A stretch of DNA of 64,000 bases. Source: Poa pratensis (taxonomy: Eukaryota; Streptophyta; Magnoliopsida; Poales; Poaceae). A program made the translations under genes and the position numbers. The notes beneath the pieces were generated by a model that saw only the letters and a list, made by a program, of their open reading frames with translations, searched no databases and was not told where the DNA came from. The stretch covers positions 111,400,607 to 111,464,606 of the forward strand of contig CAMZMU010000041.1 of NCBI GenBank assembly GCA_947311845.1. Reading direction: 5' to 3'. Within the stretch, counting starts at the first letter, position 1, and each line of letters opens with the position of its first letter. This document shows positions 57,882 through 64,000 of this stretch, piece by piece.

Positions 57882-59211
57882 GACCAGAGGTGAGTTTTTC
57901 CGTTTGAAGACCGTCTGAAGGCCCTACCATGTCAAAACCCCATACGGCAAAAGGCCATGTGATGGGTATTGTGCGAAGTGCTTGAGCTGGCATATGATCT
58001 TGCCTAGCGTATCTTTGACATCCATCGCACACTCTGACAATTTGCTCTGCATCTGCTAATGCTGTTAACCAGAAGAATCCATGTCGGAACGCCTTTGCCA
58101 CCAAAGATCTTGACGAAGCATGATGGCCACAATCGCCTGAATGAATTTCGTGCAAGATTTTTCGTCCCTCTTCTGGTGAGACACATCTTTGGAATGCTCC
58201 TGACACGCTGCGCTTGTATAATTCGTTGTTGATGATTGTATAGGCCTTTGATCGTCGTATGATTTTGCGCGCCTCAATCTCATCGTCTGGCAGCACTCCG
58301 CGACTTAAATATGCCATGTATGGCTCTGTCCATCCTGGCTGTTCATGCAGGGCTGCGACTAAAGTTGAATCGTCCTCTGGCTCTGCAATGTCAATCTCTG
58401 CTGGAGGTTTGACTGATGGATTGTGCAGTTCATCCAGGAAAACATTGGGTGGGACTGACTGTCTGTTGGATCCAAGCCGAGACAGGGCATCTGCAGCTTC
58501 GTTTTGTCTCCGATCAATATGTTCAACTTGGTATCCAGTGAAATGTCCAGCAATTCTGTCCACCTCTCTTCTATATGCAGCCATGTTCGCATCCTTGCTG
58601 TCCCACGTTCCAGAGACCTGCTGTGCCACCAAGTCTGAATCGCCAAAACAGCGTATGCGACTGATGTTCATCTCCTTTGCTATACGTAGACCATGAAGCA
58701 GTGCCTCGTACTCCGCCACGTTATTTGTGCAGTTGAAGTGTATCTGTAGCACATACCGCAGCTTGTCTCCCTTGGGAGATGTTAGAACAACTCCAGCCCC
58801 CGAGCCTTGCAACTGTCTTGACCCATCAAAATGCATGGTCCAGTATTTGGTTTCTGCCATGCTAGGAGCGACTTGGATTTCTGTCCAATCGTTAATAAAA
58901 TCTGCAAGGGCTTGCGACTTAATTGATGTGCGCGGCTCGTAGCTGATGTGATGTGGTCCCAACTCGATCGCCCACTTAGCGACTCTTCCAGTAGCTTCTC
59001 GATTACGGATGATATCTGCCAATGGTGCTGAACTAACCACAGTTATTGGATGTTCTTGGAAGTAGTGCTTCAGCTTGCGACTCGCCATGAACACTCCAAA
59101 CACCAACTTCTGCCACTGTGGGTAACGCTGTTTGGAAGCTGTGAGGACTTCGCTCACGTAATATACTGGTCTCTGGACAGGGTATTCCTTTCCGTTCTTG
59201 TCTCTCCACAA
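57823..59211 (-). pseudogene. gypsy RNase H, Tat-type second RNase H and integrase zinc finger
   Basis: One frame of 462 codons carries four parts in order. The end of the first RNase H shows PVYYVSEVLTASKQRY and KLKHYF. A linker follows. The second, archaeal-type RNase H has MHFDGSRQLQGSGAGVVL, NNVAEYEALLHGL and GDSDLVAQQVSG. The HHCC integrase finger shows a His pair in CGHHASSRSL and C-X2-C in VCDGCQRYARQ. It ends in the start of the integrase core (FDMVGPSDG). A frameshift near 57880 separates it from the next piece. Confidence 0.9.
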
Positions 59212-60312
59212 CCATGACAGCGCTCACAGCACGGGAATTTGCCGCTATGTATAGTAGCATGGGCTCTTTATCCTTTGGAGCCGCCAGAACTGGAGCATTT
59301 GTCAATTGATTTTCAAGGCTGTCAGAGCTTCGTCGGCCTCTGCGTCCCAAACGAAGGTGTCTGATTTTTTCAACAGTCTGTACAAAGGTAGTGCTTTCTC
59401 TCCCAATCTTGATATAAAGCGACTCAAAGCTGCTACGCAACCGGTAAGTCGCTGCACATCTTTTATCTTTTCTGGTTTTTGGAGATCCATCACGGCCTTT
59501 ATCTTGTCAGGGTTGGCCTCAATGCCTCTTTCTGATACTATGAATCCAATAGCTTTCCTGCTGGTACTCCAAAGACGCACTTTGTGGGGTTGAGCTTCAT
59601 GTTGTATTTTCTGAGATTTGTGAATGTCTCTGCCAGATCACTAATAAGATCCTGGCTAACTTGCGACTTAACCACAATATCATCCACGTAGGCGTGAACG
59701 TTGCGACCTATTTGCTCATGTAGACAATTCTGAATGCATCTTTGGTAAGTCGCACCTGCGTTCTTCAACCCAAAGGGCATGCTGACATAACAAAAAGCTC
59801 CAAAGGGTGTGATGAAGGACGTCTTTTCTTGGTCCTCCCTCTTCATCTTGATTTGATGGTAGCCTGAATAGGCGTCCAAAAAGCATAACAGCTCGCACCC
59901 AGCAGTTGAATCAATCACTTGGTCGATTCGCGGCAAAGCAAATGGATCCTTTGGACAAGCTTTGTTAAGACTGGTGTAATCAACGCACATTCGCCACGTA
60001 CCGTTCTTTTTCATAACCAACACTGGGTTTGCCACCCACCGGATGGTATACCTCCGTGATGAATCCTGCAGCCAGCAAGCGAGCTATTTCCTCTCCTATT
60101 GCCTTTCTCCTATCATCGTGGAAACGCCGTAGTGGCTGCTTCACTGGTTTAGCCGCAGGGTTCACTTTGAGGCTATGTTCTGCTAATTCTCTTGGTACCC
60201 CTGGCATATCTGACGGCTTCCATGCGAAGATGTCCTTATTTTCCTGGAGAAAAGCGACGAGGGCCTTCTCCTGCTCCAATGCTGGTTTGCTTGGATGAGT
60301 CGCCAGGAACAA
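59212..60312 (-). pseudogene. gypsy reverse transcriptase and first part of RNase H
   Basis: The frames in order are a connection region with FAWKPSDMPGVPRELAEH (59980-60312); the reverse-transcriptase core with RMCVDYTSLNKACPKD, FLDAYSGYHQI, FGLKNAGATYQR and the catalytic AYVDDIVVK at about 59680-59690 (59538-60035); and GIEANPDKIKAV with VQRLTGCVAALSRFI (59302-59580). A start of RNase H follows (NAPVLAAPKDKEPML, near 59260). At least three frameshifts interrupt it. Confidence 0.9.
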
Positions 60313-61815
60313 GATTTATCTGCTTAGTGTCCTGGGCCGCTTTGAATTTCATTGGTGGCTCGGCAGATGGCGTGGTAACTACACTCATGTCGTTTGGGTC
60401 CACCTGCGACTTATAACCTTTTAGCTCTTCCGCGGCACAGGCGGATTCTGCGAAGGCCGCATCTCCCTTTTCACATTCTATCGCTTTTTCTCTATCTCCG
60501 TACACTGTGATGACCCCTTTTGGTCCTGGTATCTTCAACTGTAGGTACACGTAGCATGGCCTGGCCATAAACTTAGCAAAGGCCGTTCTTCCAAACAAGG
60601 CGTGATATGGGCTTTGGAATTTTACCACTTCGAAGCATAGGAATTCGCTTCTAAAGTTCTCTTCTGTCCAAAAGTTACCCCTAGGGTTATTTTCCCCGCT
60701 GGCCGTGCGGACCTTCCTGGGACAATGCCGTGAAATACTGTTGACGTGGGCTGCAGGCTGGAATCCTTGAGTCCTAGACGCTGGAACGTATCGTAGTACA
60801 AGATATTAATGCTGCTTCCTCCATCCATAAGCACTTTGGTCAGCTTGTATCCTGCAACGTACGGTGCCACAACCAGCGCCAACTTGCCAGGTTCCCGTAC
60901 TTGTGGCGGGTGATCGTCGCGACTCCAGGTTACTGCGTATTCTGACCACCTTAACCAATTGGGTGTTGCTGGTATCACGGCGTTCACCTGCTGACTTCTG
61001 CGGCTCAATTTCTCTTCCCTTTTGGAGGTATCGATAACTATTGTGTGATACTGCCCCGTTTGCCTGGGGTTACTCGCGCCGTGCTGCCCAATATTTGTGT
61101 TATGAGCCGCACTAGGGTTTCCTTCATGGGAATTCCCCCCGTTGTGTTGGCTCTCTTCTTTCCACTTCTTGTAATAGTGGCATTGCGCCTTGGTATGGTC
61201 CGCTGGCCGTCCATCACCTGTCGCATGAAGGTCGCATGGCCGGTTGAAAACTTCTTGCATATTGATTGGACGGGAGCCGTATCCTCGACCCCTTCCACGC
61301 TGGCCTCTGAATCCTCCACGCGCATTGGCGACGAGCCCTGAGTGACCATCTTCGTTTTTGCGCTTGTTATAACTCGCATTGGCATTGCTAGCTTGCTGTT
61401 GTTGAGGCTTGTTACTGGCCTTCTTTCCCTTGCCAGTATTTTCCTCTTCCTCCCCATCAGATGCATCCCTGGTTTTATCCGAGCTAGCATACTTGTTGAC
61501 CGCAGCCATCACTTCGCCGAGGCTCTTGACTTTATCCTTCATGCGACCCAGCTTATGAATCAGTGGCTCGAACTTGCAGTTTTTCTCCATTACCAGGACG
61601 GCTGAGCTTGGTTGAGTCGCGCATAGTTGTGTTTGCGGGTCAACCTGTCGTTGAGTTGCAGCCAGCGCGGCTACTCTCTGCCGCTCCTGTTGGATTCCTT
61701 GGTTTATCTGATCGAGCCTGCGGTGCTCTTCTTCCATCCTTCGAACCTCATACAGGAGCTCGGCCCTGGCGGCTTCAATTTCTGTTGCACGGAGGGCGGC
61801 GTTCGTGGCTGACAC
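60236..61815 (-). pseudogene. gypsy gag-protease remnant
   Basis: The long frame to 60622 starts in a charged coiled-coil-like part (61700-61815) and jumps abruptly near 61590 into a LIHKLGRMKDKVKSLGEVM segment, so the middle of gag is probably deleted. An RG-rich stretch (RGGFRGQRGRGRGYG) and a Cys/His region (CHYYKKW) follow. The protease shows LVVAPYVAGYKL then LMDGGSSINILYYD, with DGG where DTG or DSG is usual. A second frame (60236-60628) continues with SPYHALFGRTAF and a YLQLKIPGPKG segment. Confidence 0.8.
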
Positions 61816-62279
61816 GGGGACAAGAAGTGGGTTGCTTGGGGGTGCCGATGCCTCGGTTTCTCCAGCAGTTCCTGATGCGCCTGCTCCTCCGGTCGTGTAA
61901 ACCGCGGCTTGCGCCGTCTCTCGATCTGGTGATAACGCGATTTCTGGTGGGTAACCCCAGCAACTTTCTTCAAAGGCAGGTTATAATGGACCCAAACTCT
62001 TGCGAGTCCATGCTTTCCACGGATTCTTCCCCATCATCAGCGACTTCTTCTACTGAATCGCCTTCTTGGACTGATCTAATGGACCTGCCACCGATGAAGC
62101 CAACGAAGACGTTGATGGATCCAAACGGGATGACGTGGCCGGTCTCCAAGTAATCTGCTTCCGGCCCCAGCTTGAATCGTCGATGAGGGGTGTGCCATTG
62201 AGCGTGATGATACGGCCAACAACAAGATCTTCAGCTCCCTTCATGGATCCTGCGCGGAACGTGATGCTCTTGACCGCAG

Positions 62280-62297
62280 GCCCCACGGTGGGCGCCA
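62280..62297 (-). other. primer-binding site of the gypsy element
   Basis: On the minus strand this reads TGGCGCCCACCGTGGGGC, two bases inside the 5' LTR. It is a tRNA 3'-end complement of the kind used by gypsy elements of this branch. Confidence 0.8.
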
Positions 62298-62299
62298 AC

Positions 62300-62778
62300 T
62301 ATCGTGGGTTTGTCACGTCAGGTGTCATAGATGACTTCGTAGGTGTGGGATTACGCGAGTCAAGCATCTCCGAGCTTGGGATCGCAGGAACAAAGATCAA
62401 CATAGATTAACCCAGGTTCGGCCCCCTCAATGTGAGGTAAAAGACCTACTTCCTGCCTATCCTAGATTGGTATTGATATGATAATCAAGATGTTACAATG
62501 GAGGCAATCCGATCTGGTACTCGCCGTATGAGCTAGGGTTTTGGGCTTGATAGCTTGACCCCGCCTAAGTCCTGCGAATCCTCTTTATATACACAGAGGC
62601 TCGTCAGGTTACAAGAGTTCTACACGAAGCCTGATTATCTTTCTTGTCTTCCAAGGCAAGTTTGCACCGACCTTCTGGAACTTTCCTTTATCGAGTCACG
62701 ATGCGAGATTGGCCCATCTTTCACGTGGCCCAACAATGATAGCGCAGCCTTAAGTCGCGGGTTAATCATTCCCCGACA
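62300..62778 (-). repeat. 5' LTR (element orientation) of the gypsy element
   Basis: 479 bp, followed by the target duplication CTAAG. Its inner end has TA where the partner has the canonical TG (plus strand TATCG against TGTCG). Confidence 0.93.
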
Positions 62779-63429
62779 CTAAGATCTTAGCCGTGCCCTC
62801 GGTCACGGACATTTTGAGCAGCTGGATAAGGAATTGATGGAGTTACCTCATCATGCCAATTTTCTTTAATAAAATTTTGAAGTGAGAATATGGGGAAAGA
62901 GGTGCACTGATTTCTATCAGGGGTACCGAACTGTTTTGAAAAATGAGAAAATGTCTTTTCAAATATAGGATAAAATCAGCTTTGTGCAAATTGGCCATAA
63001 CACCACCTAGCCAAATATACATGTAGATGATAGGTTGTCAGTTATATTCCACATAGGTGTCATTTGCCATCACAAATCAATTGTGCTGACCAGTATAGTT
63101 CTGGCTGTAACTCACCGTTGCAGGCACTTCAGACGACGAGTAATGAACGAGTAGGGTCACGAGTCTCCAACCAACATGCATTGCCTGTGGCACATGAAGA
63201 AGATGGAGCTCTCTGTATCAATTTGCTTTCCGCTGTGTGTTTATTTCGGTTTGAGCTAGCTTCGAGCTATGCACCTTGTATCGAACCTCTTTATTTCTGG
63301 ATCATCGTGTAATGACTTGACGCTTTGTTATGATAATCATCTTAAAACTGTGTGTGCTAGCAAGTCGATCCAGGGACTAGCACTATACACGGGGGTTGCC
63401 ACCTTATTATAAAAGGGGACCTTTACAGA

Positions 63430-63441
63430 TGGTATCAGAGC
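63430..63441 (+). other. primer-binding site for initiator tRNA-Met
   Basis: TGGTATCAGAGC lies two bases after the LTR end at 63427. It sets the orientation of the large element as plus and marks the start of its interior. Confidence 0.9.
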
Positions 63442-63649
63442 ACTGTGTTGCCTGCAGGTTCGTGACCCTAGGTTTGGATTAGCACATAGGAAAGACCATA
63501 GGAAACAAAAACTCTATTTTACATGCATTACAGAAATTATTACTTGCATTTCTTTTATCAGTTTAAATTCTTGGTTCTCATAACACTTGTCTAATCATTT
63601 TGCACTCTCTCAAAATCTTTTTGTAGACGTCCGCCTTCACTCACCGAGT

Positions 63650-64000
63650 TGTGGCGGGAAACGGAGAGACAGAGCACTTTGACAGGCAGCTGGCCGAGTT
63701 GGCCACATTTGTGGGGATAGCTCCGCCGATATTTTAGGGTCAGCTGTTGTACAAGCAGTATGGGATAGAGAGATGGCTGATTGAGACGACGATCCCAGCA
63801 CGCACTGATGATCCTTCGACACGGGAGGAGATCTATGAGGAGAGGTACCCCGACTGGGAGGTTTCCGTGGAGATAGCCATGTAGGGAGCTATTGCACGCA
63901 TTTGCGGGATGTACAGTGCATTCATACCCATGGGCTCCCCTTTCCGCTCCTTTGGGAGACGCCGCATGGATGGGACTCCATACTACTTCACCGGCAATGA
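63650..64000 (+). pseudogene. start of the interior ORF of the large LTR element (partial, broken)
   Basis: Forward translation gives a continuous protein-like stretch with LAELATFVGIAPPIF, LLYKQYGIERWLIETTI, REEIYEERYPDWEVSV and FGRRRMDGTPYYFTGN. It is interrupted by stops near 63736 and 63882 and runs off the window. It resembles uncharacterised ORFs of large non-autonomous elements in Pooideae. No gag zinc finger or enzyme motif is in view. Confidence 0.5.

Larger units (their letters stand above)
55631..62778 (-). mobile_element. Ty3/gypsy retrotransposon of Tat type, full-length, minus strand
   Basis: LTRs of 478 and 479 bp (55631-56108 and 62300-62778) with TGTCG...CGACA ends flank gag-protease-RT-RNase H-second RNase H-integrase remnants. 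CTAAG flanks both sides (55626-55630 and 62779-62783). The primer site lies at 62280-62297 and the purine tract (cttgggggctaa) borders the other LTR. The second RNase H-like domain before the integrase is diagnostic of the Tat/Retand branch. Frameshifts and stops break gag-pol, so it is no longer autonomous. Confidence 0.93.
53136..63427 (+). repeat. 5' LTR of a large LTR retrotransposon, split by a nested gypsy element
   Basis: It starts TGTAACATCCCAAAATTTC and ends ggggacctttaca at 63427. The initiator tRNA-Met primer site follows two bases later. Setting aside the nested element (55631-62778) and one copy of CTAAG, the LTR is about 3.1 kb. Its GC-rich leader-like part (53450-54260) holds many short frames on both strands without domains. 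Insertion was into the integrase of the copia element; the left flanking bases are aagat. The 3' LTR lies beyond the window. Confidence 0.82.

Overview
This window is nuclear DNA from a grass, most likely a member of the Pooideae (wheat, barley, oat or ryegrass relatives). The evidence is spliced plant transcription-factor genes, a Stowaway MITE with TA target duplications, a 290-bp SMART-type mini LTR element, CACTA transposons with CACTAGT ends, and several LTR retrotransposons nested inside one another. Species cannot be settled from the sequence alone. Most of the 64 kb is transposable-element DNA. Two multi-exon genes, one compact acidic-protein gene and a few broken gene relics sit between the elements.

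Layout, left to right. A complete non-autonomous CACTA element (512-2439, target duplication CCC) is followed by a duplicated ~480-bp block built on a ~161-bp tandem repeat with strong hairpins (3237-5196). An inverted-repeat-bounded segment with GC-rich exon-like sequence lies at 5221-7928. A five-exon GARP/G2-like MYB-related transcription factor with an EAR repression motif lies at 9091-10439. A LINE on the minus strand follows (about 10614-12633). A Stowaway MITE (10932-11096) and a 6.7-kb non-autonomous LTR element (12639-19313, target duplication GCCTG) have cut into it; the rest of the LINE resumes at 19319. A small acidic, probably nuclear protein is encoded on the minus strand at 20237-20536.

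A ~320-bp satellite-like array (21183-21930) is cut off by a gag-only copia-like element (21931-32377, minus strand). Its two LTRs do not match in their middle and it lacks a target duplication. A broken FAR1-type gene (33505-34060), a SMART element (35620-35909) and CACTA material (36557 to 44016) follow. The CACTA region holds a 4.2-kb solo LTR (37193-41416, target duplication ACACT) and a two-exon CACTA-associated gene. A ~490-bp segmental duplication (44017-45304) and a 786-bp retro-inserted sequence with a perfect 19-bp target duplication (46392-47215) come next.

A seven-exon WRINKLED1-like AP2 gene (47661-49764) keeps the 9-bp VYL microexon but carries a one-base lesion in its first AP2 domain. 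From 50.3 kb to the right edge there is a three-level nest. A broken Ty1/copia element (minus) is split at its integrase by a large LTR element (from 53136 to past the window end). The 5' LTR of that element is in turn split by a full-length but broken Ty3/gypsy element of the Tat type (55631-62778, target duplication CTAAG).

No bacterial-type operons, CRISPR arrays, rRNA or tRNA genes were seen. I found no clearly new biological system. The most notable items are the frameshifted WRI1-like gene, the mismatched LTR pair, the hairpin repeat arrays and the unexplained small acidic protein.
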